The notes: generated by a model from the letters alone, not told the origin. A DNA stretch of 64,000 bases from Draconibacterium sp. (GCA_016705335.1 JADIYN010000029.1:1-64000), one strand, 5' to 3'. Positions 38,695 through 51,143 are shown, numbered from the stretch's first letter. Numbers and translations are program-made.

Positions 38695-40032
38695 TTACAA
38701 ATATTCTGTAGGAAATTTCCAAGGAGCCCGGTATTCAGGAATTGCCAGTCTGGCAGCTTCATCATCGCCAACAATTTTTTCTGTTTTCGGATCGAATTTT
38801 ATCGAACGCCCCAATTTCATCGATAATACACTTAATTCGATTGGCACATCCACTTTCACATGATATTCAGGATTACATGAGGGTTGTTTACGCGATTTGA
38901 TGCTTTCAACCCATTCCAGTTCATGTCCTGGAGATGGTGGAATTGACTTTGGAGGAGTTTCCATTCCTTTCATTCTGTCACCTTCGGGCAATAACTGGTG
39001 GGTAGAATAATCGGTTAGCAAAGTACCGTTAACACCATGAAAATATATTCCCAACCTGCGCTGACTTTTTTGCTCGCGTAAAAAATCGAACCCATAACTG
39101 TTTGTCAATGAACTCATCCATGTCATTGTAAGATTTGGGTAACGCCAGATAACTTCATGATTATCGTAAGCATCACCGTCATCTTTTGTGATATATCTTC
39201 CGCCTGTTGCGCTGATTTCCGTTGGGTAATCCAAATTAAGCGCCCAAATTGGTAAATCTGTAATATGTGGCGCCATTCCGGGTGTCCATCCACCGCTGAA
39301 ATCCATCCATGAACCGTGATAAAATGCATCCTTTACCAAATTTGGGTTAAAAGGCTGCATCCGGGCCGGGCCAACCCACATATCCCAGTCCATTCCTTTT
39401 GGAATTTTTTCGGTATTAAAACCAAGTCCAACACCATTGGGAGCCTCATTCATTACGAAAAAAGTACGAACAGTAGCAATGTCACCCAAATTTCCGGAGC
39501 GAACCAATTCAACCATTCTCCGGTAGTGTTCGCTTGCATGAATCTGTGTTCCTATCTGGCACATTACCTTATGCTTTCTTACTGCATTGCGAACGGCCAG
39601 ACTTTCACCGAGGTGCATTGTCATTGGTTTTTGCAGATAAATATCCAATCCGGCTTTGGCAGCTTCAACGGCTTGTATTGCATGCCAGTGTGCGGGAGTT
39701 GCAATTATTACCGCATCAAGACCTTTGTGTTGAATCAGTTCCCTGAAATCGGTGTAACCTGTACAAGTTTCCTTGTACTTCTCAACAACAGGGTCCAACC
39801 TTTCCTTCCAAACATCGCAAGCCGCAACAACCACAACATCAGGATGGGCTGCAGAAGCAAAAAGATTTTGTTTTCCCAGTCCTCCGCATCCAATTATACC
39901 CAGATTTATTTTATCACTTGCAGCTGTTTTTCCGCTTAAAAGAGAAGATTTCAGAATAAGTGGCGCTCCAATTGCTGCGACAGAAGTTGTTTTAACAAAA
40001 TTCCTTCTTGATAGTGGTGAATTGTTTTTCAT
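38695..40032 (-). CDS. Tat-exported Gfo/Idh/MocA-family oxidoreductase
   Basis: The protein is 445 residues. SRRNFVKTTSVAAIGAPLIL is a Tat signal with twin Arg. The Rossmann motif is INLGIIGCGGLGKQNLF; VIIATPAHWHAIQAVEAAKA, LDIYLQKPMTMHLGESLAV (catalytic Lys in QKP) and CQIGTQIHASEHYRRMVELV follow the common pattern. The C-terminal half (GMDWDMWVGPA, GGWTPGMAPHITDLPIWALN) matches the long exported subgroup typical of Bacteroidetes and Planctomycetes. It should act on a sugar or sugar acid in the periplasm. It is co-directional with the next Gfo/Idh gene (19 bp gap). Confidence 0.85.
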   Translation of the reverse strand: MKNNSPLSRRNFVKTTSVAAIGAPLILKSSLLSGKTAASDKINLGIIGCGGLGKQNLFASAAHPDVVVVAACDVWKERLDPVVEKYKETCTGYTDFRELIQHKGLDAVIIATPAHWHAIQAVEAAKAGLDIYLQKPMTMHLGESLAVRNAVRKHKVMCQIGTQIHASEHYRRMVELVRSGNLGDIATVRTFFVMNEAPNGVGLGFNTEKIPKGMDWDMWVGPARMQPFNPNLVKDAFYHGSWMDFSGGWTPGMAPHITDLPIWALNLDYPTEISATGGRYITKDDGDAYDNHEVIWRYPNLTMTWMSSLTNSYGFDFLREQKSQRRLGIYFHGVNGTLLTDYSTHQLLPEGDRMKGMETPPKSIPPSPGHELEWVESIKSRKQPSCNPEYHVKVDVPIELSVLSMKLGRSIKFDPKTEKIVGDDEAARLAIPEYRAPWKFPTEYL

Positions 40033-40276
40033 ATTAATATTTAATTATTTTTAAATTTCCATCAGTTTGTTCAGGTATATTTTCTTTTCCAACCATAGTT
40101 GATTAAAGATCCATATTGTTAATAATCTAATAATGTTTGGGAGTTCCAAGTCATAATCAAAAATTTTTGTATAAGCAGATTAAATAATCAAGAATTTGAA
40201 CTAACTTTGGCAGATCGGTTTTAATCATATAACAATTATTCTAATTGAATTACCTTTTTGGCATTTTTCCATAAAT

Positions 40277-41751
<1,475 letters not shown>

Positions 41752-41753
41752 TT

Positions 41754-44700
41754 TCAGAATTCAATTTTAATGGTTTCAATTGCGTGATGCCCCAGTTCAA
41801 GCTGAATTCCCTGCTGAATAACTTTTAGCGATTTATCACCTTCCTCAATCAAATTTGTTAAACCGGCACGGCTTGTTTTTCTGAAAGCTTCTAAAGTTAC
41901 GGTTTTATCTTTTCCTTCCAAATCGGTAATTCGGAGAACTACATCGTTACTATCTTCAGCTTTTTTTACTGTTGAAATAAAAACAAGCGGTTTATCGGTT
42001 TTGAAAAAACTCATGGATTCGGGTATAGCTGCAGTAGTATAACTATTTTCAGCCCAGGCAGTTTTTAATGTTTCGTTGGCTTGCCGCCCAAAATTTGCCC
42101 CATTTTCCCAACCCGGTTTGTGTGAAGTTATCGAAAATTTGAAATAATGGTCGCCGGTCTGCAGGTATTCGTTTCCTTCCCAATGGCAACTTCGGCGGGA
42201 AGCCAGCAAAATTGGCTGTAACACTTGATTTGGAATGGGATTGTCTGTCGGATCAATCCAATCGGCAACTGCAACCGTGGAACTCATGGTTACTCCAAAT
42301 TCAGAATTTGAAGAACTTATCCAGTTTTCAATTCCGCGCGGATGAAAATCTTTGCACGGAGTTTTGTATCGTTCTCCGGCAGCTCCTTCCATTTCATCCT
42401 TACCCACTTCAACCACGCCAAACGGAACTTCGTAAGCCACCTGTCCATCAGTCATATTCAATGGCAGCGCCATTCTGTATTCGCGATACAATACACCTTC
42501 CCAATTAAGTAAATCAGTTTCAAAGTCGATTTGTTTTTTGTTATGCCAGAGTTTTATGCGCTGTTCAACAACTGCATTTCTTATTTTCTGCCTGTATTTA
42601 AAAGTTGTAAAAACCGATCCGTTTTCTTCAACTTCCCATTTTGTCTGATAATTTCCGGTTTTATCAAAACCTTCCATGTCGGGTTGCTGTATATCGGCAA
42701 ATTCACCGGCGCCGTTTCCTACCGAGCGCATAGTAAATACTTCACCAGCAACGAATTTCCCGGAATTAATCAATTCCTTTTGTAATTCCTTGTCAAAAAT
42801 TGTCAGCCCGCCATTTCCAAATTTCAACCTGTAAAACCTGTTTTCAGTTTCATTTTGAAAAGCTTTTTTAGTTTCCTGATTTGCAAGTTTCTGTCCTTTC
42901 AAATAATAGGTTTTGTAACCAATGGAAGGAATATTTTCAGCCAGAAAATTCAGGTCTGCCTTTTTAAGCGATCCATCCGGGTATTTTACAATATTCATTA
43001 ACTGAACGTCACATTTTTTTTCTTCAAAATCAGTCAATTCTATCCAAAAAGCCTGTGATTTTTCAAAATTCACTTCCAGAGAAACAGGGTCTGTTCGTTC
43101 CATGTTCATGCTGTTAAAAACTACAAACGGCCTGCCTTTTTTAGTCAGTTTTTACCGAAGATGCAATTTCATTCAAATTTTTCTCCAGAATTTTTTCGGC
43201 TTCTGCTTTTGCAAATTCGTATTTACTTTGAAAATATGCATCGGTAATATCGCCGTGTTTTCCGCCCCAGCCGTGGTCGGGATAGATTTTTGCCTCCCAC
43301 GCATTTCGCAATTCAGTTTCAGGATAATTTACAAAAGTGCCTTTTACAAGTGCATTGGCAGTGGCAAATTTTTCAGCCTGCGTTAACAGAATATCTCCCT
43401 CGCGGCTTGTTTTTATTGCTTTTTGGTGCGAGGGACCATGAATATATAACCACACTGCCGGCCGCTCACCTCTGATATTTATCAGATTCGGGTTTTCAGC
43501 TGCAAGTGATTCAAAAAACTCAGGAGTTGAAGCAATTTCAAAACCGGGCAATTTTACAGGAACATATTCCCCTTTTGCGTTCTGAAGTTCATCAATTTTT
43601 TCCCATTGTTTTATCAATTGCGAATAATCCTTTGCAGGACTCATGTCCCAGTCGGAAAGTAGCGGAATTACCGGTGATTTGGTTTCCGGAGAGTAATATT
43701 TTCCCAGTCCAGCGAACTTGTTGCCAGAAACTGAGCAGCTTCATGAAAATTTTTCTGTAAGGGCTGAAATGCGTTTCCATAGTGGCCGGGTGTAAAAGCT
43801 ACAACCGAAGAACCATCGGGACTTGACCATCGGTACAAACCACGTTCGTGGCGGCTCATCATCATGTATTTTGTCCCGGCTTTGCTCATCATTTGCATCA
43901 TTTGCAACGTACGACCCGGTACATCTTCATTCCAGTAAACATTGGCAGTATAACCAAATTCATCTTTCAGCCATTTTGCACCGAAATAAAATTGACGGGC
44001 CAATGCTTCCCCCGAATACATTTCTTCGTAGGGTTGAATATAAGTTGACCCACATGAAATCCTGCCGTCCAGCAACATTCGTTTTACAAGCTCTTTTTTA
44101 TCGGGATGGCGTTCGATAAACTCTTTGATCATCAGCGCATCCTCAACATCAAAACGGTAATTTTCATCTTTTTGGGCAAGTTCAAACAGAGGTGAAAACA
44201 ACATTGTATCACGCTCAACCACACATTTTTCGGGCGAATCCATCCAGGCAATATCCTGGTGGCTTGAATTCATCAAATAAATTTTCCCTTTTGCCAGATT
44301 TGATTCGGAAAGTTTTAGCAAGCTGCTAACCGTTTTTGGTTTGTAATTGCGTTTTGCGGTAAGTTCAGTTTTCCCGTTAACTATTTTCGATTCGTTAAAC
44401 AATACAGAATTAGCAAGCAAACGTGTGGTTTGAAACGGTTCTCCCAGCGATTTCACAACAAAAACTTCGCCTTTGGAATCGTTCAAATAAAAAGGTTTGT
44501 TTTTTGCCGAAAGAGGTAGAACAAATTCACTTTCTGCCATTCCGTTTTTTTCTTTTAACAGTATTTTTGTGTTGAATTACCTGAAATACAGGTTAATTGT
44601 TTCCCGGCAAAATAAGGCAGAGCAACGACTGTTGCTTTCAGGTTTTTGGCAGTTTCTTCAAAAGTCAGATTCATTAAAATATCGTGTTCAACCGAATTTT

Positions 44701-45292
44701 GAAGAAACGACAGTGCATCGGTCGCCTGATAAACAATCAGCCAGGTGTTACTTCCGGCAGCGTGCCCGTTGATTTTAATTATCTGTGAATCAACGGGTTT
44801 TAACCAGCTCTTTGGGGCAATTAAATACATATATCCGTGTGCATCTCCGTTTGAGTCTGTTTCAACTGTTACGAATGACAGTTTGCCTCCATCCACAGTT
44901 TCAATCTCCCAGTTTTTCTTTGTTGTTGTGGGAATTTCAAAACGTTTTTCGCCATTCAGATAAACGTCGAAAACAAACATGTCAGAAGTGAGATCAAAAG
45001 CGGCAATCCATAAAAAACCAGCCTCGTTTTGCGACAAGTTCCCTGGTACTTTTGCAGTTTCCCATTCTATCTCCATTTTGCCGTCTGTGCAACGGGTTAA
45101 CAATGATTCCGAAACATCACTTCGGAAACTTGAATACTCAAATTCATTTCCACCTATGTTATTTTGAAATCCCTCAACCCAGTTTGCTGATTTTCCTGCC
45201 AATTCGAGAACAGGTTTTTGATCATCCTGGGCATTTAAATTAAATCCTGAGAGGAACAGGCACAATGCAATTGTTATTAATTTTAGTTTCAT
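41754..45292 (-). CDS. GH38-like alpha-mannosidase, exported, three frameshifts
   Basis: The corrected protein is ~1180 residues. MKLKLITIALCLFLSGFNLN is a signal peptide. Residues ~1-240 form a beta-rich N-terminal domain. The catalytic barrel begins GKIYLMNSSHQDIAWMDSPE (H-x-D zinc site, here HQD), then YIQPYEEMYSGEALARQFYF and ANVYWNEDVPGRTLQMMQMM, where the Asp of NEDVPGR takes the place of the usual nucleophile in IDPFGHS. The motif is diverged, so substrate may differ from standard mannosides. A three-helix bundle and a long C-terminal beta region (IDFETDLLNWEGVLYREYRM, GVTMSSTVAVADWIDPTDN) follow, as in GH38. Shifts lie near 44560, 43685 and 43140, all in short runs. It overlaps the DUF6807 gene by operon spacing (2 bp). 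Confidence 0.8.
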
Positions 45293-45316
45293 AATTTATA
45301 AGTTTAAAGTTCCGGG

Positions 45317-45359
45317 TTCAAAGTTTAAAGTTTAAAGTTTAAAGTTTAAAGTTTAAAGT
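45317..45359. repeat. AAAGTTT microsatellite
   Basis: Six copies of the 7-mer AAAGTTT in tandem lie upstream of the GH38 gene, followed by diverged AAGTATA/G units. Confidence 0.95.
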
Positions 45360-45400
45360 ATGAAGTATAAAGTATAATTATACTGCCTCCAAAATTCACG

Positions 45401-45440
45401 CATTCATTCATTCATTCATTCATTCATTCATTCACTCACT
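45401..45440. repeat. ATTC microsatellite
   Basis: About nine tandem ATTC units (with a CACTCACT end) lie just after the epimerase stop. Slippage here could vary in length between strains. Confidence 0.95.
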
Positions 45441-45446
45441 ACTAAC

Positions 45447-46700
45447 TCACACATTCCTCTTCTCAATCCGTGCAATCAACTCCATCATCGCCCGACCGTT
45501 GTGGTAGGGGCATTTCCAGGGATCGATTTTCCAGTCGTTTCGGTAATACGGTGACGGGTCGTTTTCAGGTTCAACCAAATATGGAATACCCAACCTGTTT
45601 ACTTTGGTAAACCATTCCCCATTTTCGTGGTCGATAACATGTTTGTCGATAAAATTCCATGAAAGTTTTAGTTTTTCCCAATATTTTGTGTTGTCAGTCA
45701 ATTCAAACCCGTTCATAAAAGCTACCAAAGTTTCGGCTTGCGGCCACCAGTGTTTGTTTGTGCGCAAGTGGCTGCCAAAACGTGTGGATTCAAGGAATAA
45801 TCCTCCATCTTTATCAACGCCAACCCGGTCAACTGCATCGAGCATTTTTACAGTAAGAGGTTTCATTTGGGCGATAATTTCCCTGTCGTTTAAAATTTCG
45901 GCGGCTTCCCAAAGCAACCACGACGCTTCAATATCATGACCAAAAGAACAAATACCTTTTGAAGATTCAGCTTCATTAAAATCCTCATCAAAGAAAATCC
46001 CGAGATGCCCTGTTGAACGGATAATTTTACCCATAAAAAGTTGCATCAATTCTTTTAAACGATTTCCGGCCAATTCATTTTTTGAGACTTTGTAAAACGC
46101 GGCATACGATTCAAGGATATGCAGGTGTGTATTCATTGAACGCGGTTCGTTGTTATCGGCCATTCGGTTTTCGCCATAAAGTTGCCATTCGCGCGTAAAT
46201 GCCTCAAAATAACCGGGATTACCGGTAACTTTTGTTTTCTCCTCCAAAAAATCAAAATAATCATTTATTAGTTTTTTAATTTCAGAAGTTGTTCTGAGTT
46301 CGTAATATTTGCTCAAAGAATACAATACAAAAGCCTGAGCATAAGTATGTTTAATTGTATCGAGCGGTTGATTGTCTGAATCGATACTCATAAAATACCC
46401 ACCAAATTTTTTGTCGGCAAAATCTTCCTGCAAAACGTTAAAAGCTTTGTCCGCAATTTCAGCATAAGTTTCATTTTTAAACTGAATTGCAGCTTGTGAA
46501 AATGTCCACAAAATGCGTGCGTTTAGTACACACGATTTGGGTGCGCCTGAAACCGGATTTCCTTTCAAATCAGCAGCGCCGTAAAACCCGTGCCCATTCC
46601 GCTCAACTCCATATTTCATCCAGAATGGCAAAATGTTTTCATGTAATTCTTTGCTGAACTTTGTTTGAAAAAGCTTCAATTCGTCGGTAAATTTTTGCAT
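45447..46700 (-). CDS. AGE-family epimerase (cellobiose/mannobiose 2-epimerase-like)
   Basis: The protein is 417 residues without signal peptide, so cytoplasmic. The alpha6/alpha6 barrel carries the conserved His set: RSMNTHLHILESYAAFY, GHDIEASWLLWEAAEIL, NKHWWPQAETLVAFMNGF and DPWKCPYHNGRAMMELI. These match cellobiose 2-epimerase-type members, which epimerise the C2 of the reducing-end glucose or mannose. Given the mannosidase next door, a mannosyl disaccharide is a reasonable substrate, but this is inference. It is transcribed divergently from the AraC regulator, with 78 bp between. Confidence 0.85.
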   Translation of the reverse strand: MQKFTDELKLFQTKFSKELHENILPFWMKYGVERNGHGFYGAADLKGNPVSGAPKSCVLNARILWTFSQAAIQFKNETYAEIADKAFNVLQEDFADKKFGGYFMSIDSDNQPLDTIKHTYAQAFVLYSLSKYYELRTTSEIKKLINDYFDFLEEKTKVTGNPGYFEAFTREWQLYGENRMADNNEPRSMNTHLHILESYAAFYKVSKNELAGNRLKELMQLFMGKIIRSTGHLGIFFDEDFNEAESSKGICSFGHDIEASWLLWEAAEILNDREIIAQMKPLTVKMLDAVDRVGVDKDGGLFLESTRFGSHLRTNKHWWPQAETLVAFMNGFELTDNTKYWEKLKLSWNFIDKHVIDHENGEWFTKVNRLGIPYLVEPENDPSPYYRNDWKIDPWKCPYHNGRAMMELIARIEKRNV

Positions 46701-46778
46701 GGTTTTTATTTTTCAATAAAGTAACCTTTTTGTAAAATAAAAAGATACCATTATATTGCACTGAAAGATTTTATAAAA

Positions 46779-47601
46779 ATGCATTTTTTCTATTCTAAAA
46801 CAGATCATGATGCCAGCAGTGCTGGACTACTCGAAGAATTTGAATTTATCAATGATTTCGGGTTTGAGGAATATAAGGATATTCGACAGAAACCGTTAGG
46901 ACTTCATTACAACGAAGGCATCGAAATTTGTTACGTTACCAAAGGCCGCTACGAATGGGTAGTTGGAGATAAAAGCTTCCTGCTTTTTCCGGGCGACGGT
47001 TTTATAACCTGTCCGTGGCAAAAACATGGCAGCCCGCGTGAAGTGGTTGATTTGGGCGAGATTTACTGGATTGTCATCAAACCAAAAAACTTTATTAATA
47101 ATGGCGGTTTTGAAGCTTCAAAAAGCACATATTCTCAGAATCCTTTTTATTGCACTGAAAAATGAAATCGATAACAAAGAGTTTGGCTATTATCAACGCA
47201 TCTGCAACCTCGTGGAAGAATTTTTGCTTGAATCGGTAAGAATTATTCAAAGCCGTGAAAGTCAAATTATCAGAAATCAAAACTGGTTTTCGAAATTTGA
47301 AGCTTTATTAACAGGAAATCTTTCGAAAAAATGGACGCTGGAAGAAATGGCAAAAAGAAACAAGGTAGGAATCACCACATTAACCCAGTTGGTTAAAGAA
47401 AACACAGGTTATACACCTGCCAATTACCTTATTTACCTTCGACTTGAAAATGCAAAACGATTGCTTTCGGATTCAGATAAAAAACTAACCGAAATAGCTT
47501 TTGATTGCGGATTTTATTCATCGCAACATTTTTCATCCACATTTTCGAAATGGGTGGGGAAAACACCACTTTTATATCGTACACTTTTAAAAACAAAATA
47601 A
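46779..47601 (+). CDS. AraC-family transcriptional regulator, one frameshift
   Basis: The N-terminal ~120 residues are a cupin-like sensor (LHYNEGIEICYVTKGRYEWV, GDGFITCPWQKHGS). The C-terminal ~100 residues hold two helix-turn-helix units: WTLEEMAKRNKVGITTLTQL and KKLTEIAFDCGFYSSQHFSS, followed by FSKWVGKTPLLYR, the AraC signature. A shift near 47155 separates the halves; corrected length ~274 residues. It is divergent from the epimerase and 2 bp from the sulfatase, so it probably controls this glycan locus in response to a sugar. Confidence 0.85.
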
Positions 47602-47603
47602 AA

Positions 47604-49075
47604 ATGAAATCAATAATTACAGCATTCTTTGTTTTATTCAGTTTGATAGCTTTTTCTCAAAATGAAAACAAAAAGCCTAATATTATTTTCTTTTTGGTTG
47701 ACGATATGGGATGGCAGGAAACTTCGGTTCCGTTTTGGACTGAAAAAACAGAATTGAACAAGCGTTATAAAACTCCGGCCATGGAAACGCTGGCGGCAAA
47801 AGGCATGAAATTCACGCAGGCATACGCATGTCCGCTTTGTTCGCCCACACGCGTAAGTTTAATGACCGGAATGAATGCCGCCCGCCACGCAGTAACCAAC
47901 TGGACATTGCGCAAAAATGTTTCACCTGATAACATGCACAAAATTCTTGAAATTCCGGAATGGAATGTAAACGGACTTAGTCCGGTTGATAGAGTTGAAA
48001 ATACATATGTAGCCAAAACCCTGCCCATGTATTTGCGTGAAGCCGGTTATAAAACCATACATGCCGGAAAAGCGCACTGGGGAGCACAAACTACTCCCGG
48101 GGAAAATCCGCTAAACCTTGGATTTGATGTAAACATTGCCGGACATTGTGCAGGTGGGCCGGGTTCATACTGGGGATTAAAAAATTTCAGCGCAGAATGG
48201 CGGAACGGAGATACAATCTGGAATGTGCCCGGACTTGAAAAATACCTGGGGAAAGACATTTACCTGACCGAGGCGCTGACAATTGAAGCACTTGCAGAAA
48301 TGGAAAAAGCAGTTGCCGAAACAAAACCATTTTATTTGTACATGTCACATTACGCCATTCATGCTCCGTGGGAAAAAGATGACAGATTCTATCAAAAATA
48401 TATCGATATCGGGTTAACGGAATTTGAAGCCACTTATGCTTCGATGATTGAAGGAATGGATAAATCGTTGGGTGATATTATGGCAAAAGTCAAGGAGTTG
48501 GGAATCGAAAAAACACAATTATCATTTTTATGTCAGACAATGGTTCGCCATCACAATGCCCGCAAAATTATCCTTTACGTAGTCATAAAATCAGTCCTTA
48601 CGAAGGTGGAATACGCGACCCGATGATTGTTTACTGGCCGGGGATTACAGCATCCGGAAGCGATCAAATATACCTCTGATTATTGAAGATTTTTTTCCTT
48701 CAATACTTGAAATGGCCGGAGTAAAAAGTAACAAAAAGATTGACGGAAAAAGTTTTACACCCATACTGAAAGGTGAAAACATTGATAATTCGGAACGTGA
48801 GTTTTACTGGCATTTTCCACATAATTACAGTTTTGAACCTTACAGTGTAATTCGCAAAGGTGACTGGAAACTGATTTACTGGTATAAAGACGGTAAAAAA
48901 GAGTTGTACAATATTCCTGATGACATTGGTGAGAAAAATGATTTGTCTTCAGTTCAAACCCGAAATTGTGAAAGACCTTTCAATCGGTCTGGGAAAATAT
49001 CTGAAATCAGTAGGAGCAAAATCTCCTGTAGAAAAAGAAACTGGAAAGGCACGGCCGTTTCCGGATGAAGCGTAA
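47604..49075 (+). CDS. Exported S1-family sulfatase, frameshifted
   Basis: MKSIITAFFVLFSLIAFSQ is a signal peptide. NIIFFLVDDMGWQE gives the paired metal-binding Asp (residues 33-34). ACPLCSPTRVSLMTGMN contains C79-x-P-x-R, the site converted to formylglycine. Later HAGKAHWGAQ, FYLYMSHYAIHAPW and, after a shift at ~48515, SDNGSPS-type residues and YEGGIRDPMIVYWPG complete the active site. A second shift is near 48665 and a third near 48955. The best stop is 49075 (..RPFPDEA); reading past it gives KKYPPIGELIAETKGG, so the true end may be 49126. An anaerobic sulfatase-maturating enzyme must be encoded elsewhere. It removes sulfate esters from the glycan. Confidence 0.85.
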
Positions 49076-49079
49076 AAAA

Positions 49080-49126
49080 AATATCCGCCAATCGGTGAAC
49101 TGATTGCGGAAACGAAAGGCGGATAA
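49080..49126 (-). terminator. Terminator downstream of ompA-like gene
   Basis: On the minus strand ATCCGCC...GGCGGAT, with an inner CGCAATCAGTTCACCGATTG stem, is followed by TATTTTTTTT. It serves the OmpA-like gene and may overlap the sulfatase 3' end. Confidence 0.65.
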
Positions 49127-49149
49127 TTCAATAATTCAATTAATTCCAG

Positions 49150-50052
49150 CTATTGTTTTGCTGCTGCGGCCATTTTTGGATCTAAAAGATCGTAAAACTG
49201 GTTGAGTTTTGGGAGGATAATTATTCTTGTCCTGCGGTTTGTTGCTTTTCCTTCATCAGTTTCATTGCTCGCCAGGGCATTGTATTCGCCCCTTCCTGCT
49301 GCAATTAAACGATTTGGATCAATATTAAAATCCTCTTGTAAAACCCTAACCACTGAAGTTGCTCTTTTCACACTTAAATCCCAGTTATCTTGAATACCAG
49401 GTGATTTAATTGGCACATTATCGGTATAACCTTCAACCATTACTTCAAATTCAGGTCGTGATTCAACAATACGGGCAATTTTCTCCAGCACTTCATGTGC
49501 TCTGTTTGTCAATTTGAAACTTCCGCTTTCATAAAGCATTTTATCCGAAAGATTAATGAAAACAACAGTTTTATCCACTTTAATTTCAACATCTTTATCA
49601 TCAATTCCTTCCTGTAAAACACTTTTCAGATTAATTGCAAGGGCGAGATTTATTGAATCAGCTTTCGATTTTGCAGCTTGTATTAAATGTATATAGTTGT
49701 CTTTTTGCTGCAACTGATTTAAGGTTTCTTTAATATTGTCGTTAGCCGATTGAGAAAGCACAGCTAAATCCCCAACCTGGGTCAATTGCTTGTCCCTTTG
49801 AGCTTTAACATCTGCAAGTTGTTCTCTTAAATCGCCTATTTGTTCTTCCCTCAAAGTTAAGGTAGTGCTGGATGTAGATAATTTTTTGATGTAATCATTC
49901 ATATTATCGTTACAATCCTTCAAAAGCGAATTGGTTGCTGCAAGATCCTGTTCAAGACTATGCCGCATACTTGCATATTTTTTTGTGCTCACGCAGGAAC
50001 TTAGTCCTAATGCGATAAGAAAGATGAGCACTAAAAGTGATTTTAATTTCAT
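49150..50052 (-). CDS. OmpA-family lipoprotein with coiled coil
   Basis: The protein is 300 residues. The lipoprotein signal ends LGLSSCVSTK (Cys20). Residues ~30-150 form a long coiled coil (LREEQIGDLREQLADVKAQR). The C-terminal ~130 residues are an OmpA/MotB peptidoglycan-binding domain: FEVMVEGYTDNVPIK, NWDLSVKRATSVVRVL and TNRRTRIIILPKL, with the Asp and Arg that contact diaminopimelate. It should tether the outer membrane to peptidoglycan. It is a housekeeping envelope gene and not obviously part of glycan catabolism. Confidence 0.9.
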   Translation of the reverse strand: MKLKSLLVLIFLIALGLSSCVSTKKYASMRHSLEQDLAATNSLLKDCNDNMNDYIKKLSTSSTTLTLREEQIGDLREQLADVKAQRDKQLTQVGDLAVLSQSANDNIKETLNQLQQKDNYIHLIQAAKSKADSINLALAINLKSVLQEGIDDKDVEIKVDKTVVFINLSDKMLYESGSFKLTNRAHEVLEKIARIVESRPEFEVMVEGYTDNVPIKSPGIQDNWDLSVKRATSVVRVLQEDFNIDPNRLIAAGRGEYNALASNETDEGKATNRRTRIIILPKLNQFYDLLDPKMAAAAKQ

Positions 50053-50144
50053 AATAAATTGTTTTAGTGAATACTATTTGATAATTCCAATTCAATAATT
50101 ATGCCATTCAATAAATTAAACAATTATGGCAGAATACATTATGA

Positions 50145-51143
50145 CTAAACATGTTTATATCCCAGTTTTATGCTTTGTAGCGCCGATTCGGGCATACATT
50201 TTTCGGGTTTCGTTTTGTTTTTCAGGCAATCAACAAAATAATTCAATTCGCCTGAATATCCTTCCATTGCATCACCGCCAGGAATTTTAATGGTTTCTGT
50301 ATCGGTAGCAACAATTATATTTTCGGGATTGGTACTGCTGTACACGATACTTGCTTTTTCGAAACCGGCGGAAAATCCGGCCTGAAAAGGGAATGCGGTG
50401 TGAAAAATGTTGCCGCCTTCAATTTTTACGTTTATTCCTGAATTGTATTTCCATCTGGCATTCAGGTAATCGTGCCGGCTTAATTTTCCGGGTAAAATTG
50501 TTGATTCAATAGATTCCGGAATTCCTACAGCCCACTGTATAAAATCGATATCGTGGATTACCAGATCGAAAAGTGCACCACCCGATGAACCAAATTCCTT
50601 TTGTTTTTCCTTCCATTGTCCCCATGCCGGAACTCCTGAAAACCGGGTCATCGACAAGAAATTCAGGTTACCAAATTCACCTGAATCAATCCAGTTTTTC
50701 AACTTTTGATAGGCAGGCATAAATCGAACAACATGTGCAATCATCAGCAAAAGACCTTTATTGGCGGCAAGCTCAATCAACTCTTCGCCTTCTGAAATAT
50801 TGAGGCAAAACGGTTTTTCAAGAAGTACATTTATTCCGGCTTCAAATGCAAGTTTTGTGAGTTTGTAATGAAAATCGGTGTGCACGGCAATAACACAGGC
50901 ATCCAACTGTTCATCAGCAATGCAATCTTCAAGCGATGAATAAATTTTAATGTTTGCTATCTCTTTTTCAGAAATGCCACCCGTTGAGAAATTTCCTACC
51001 TGTTCGTTTATATTTTTCCTGATATTTTCAGGATTCTTATCCACGATTGCCACCAATTCCAAACCTGGATTCTTCAGGATATTCATAGTGTGTGTAATTC
51101 CCATGAACCCAAAACCAACAACAGCGATTCTAATTTTTCCCAT
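50145..51143 (-). CDS. Cytoplasmic Gfo/Idh/MocA-family dehydrogenase
   Basis: The protein is 332 residues with no export signal. Rossmann motif IRIAVVGFGFMGITHTMNIL; ACVIAVHTDFHYKLTKLAFE; INVLLEKPFCLNISEGEELI with the catalytic Lys in EKP; GGALFDLVIHDIDFIQWAVG with the conserved H-D-I-D active-site segment. Likely an NAD(P)-dependent sugar or sugar-acid dehydrogenase that handles a monosaccharide released by the lyases and hydrolases nearby. It lies 94 bp after the heparinase-like gene in the same direction. Confidence 0.85.
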   Translation of the reverse strand: MGKIRIAVVGFGFMGITHTMNILKNPGLELVAIVDKNPENIRKNINEQVGNFSTGGISEKEIANIKIYSSLEDCIADEQLDACVIAVHTDFHYKLTKLAFEAGINVLLEKPFCLNISEGEELIELAANKGLLLMIAHVVRFMPAYQKLKNWIDSGEFGNLNFLSMTRFSGVPAWGQWKEKQKEFGSSGGALFDLVIHDIDFIQWAVGIPESIESTILPGKLSRHDYLNARWKYNSGINVKIEGGNIFHTAFPFQAGFSAGFEKASIVYSSTNPENIIVATDTETIKIPGGDAMEGYSGELNYFVDCLKNKTKPEKCMPESALQSIKLGYKHV

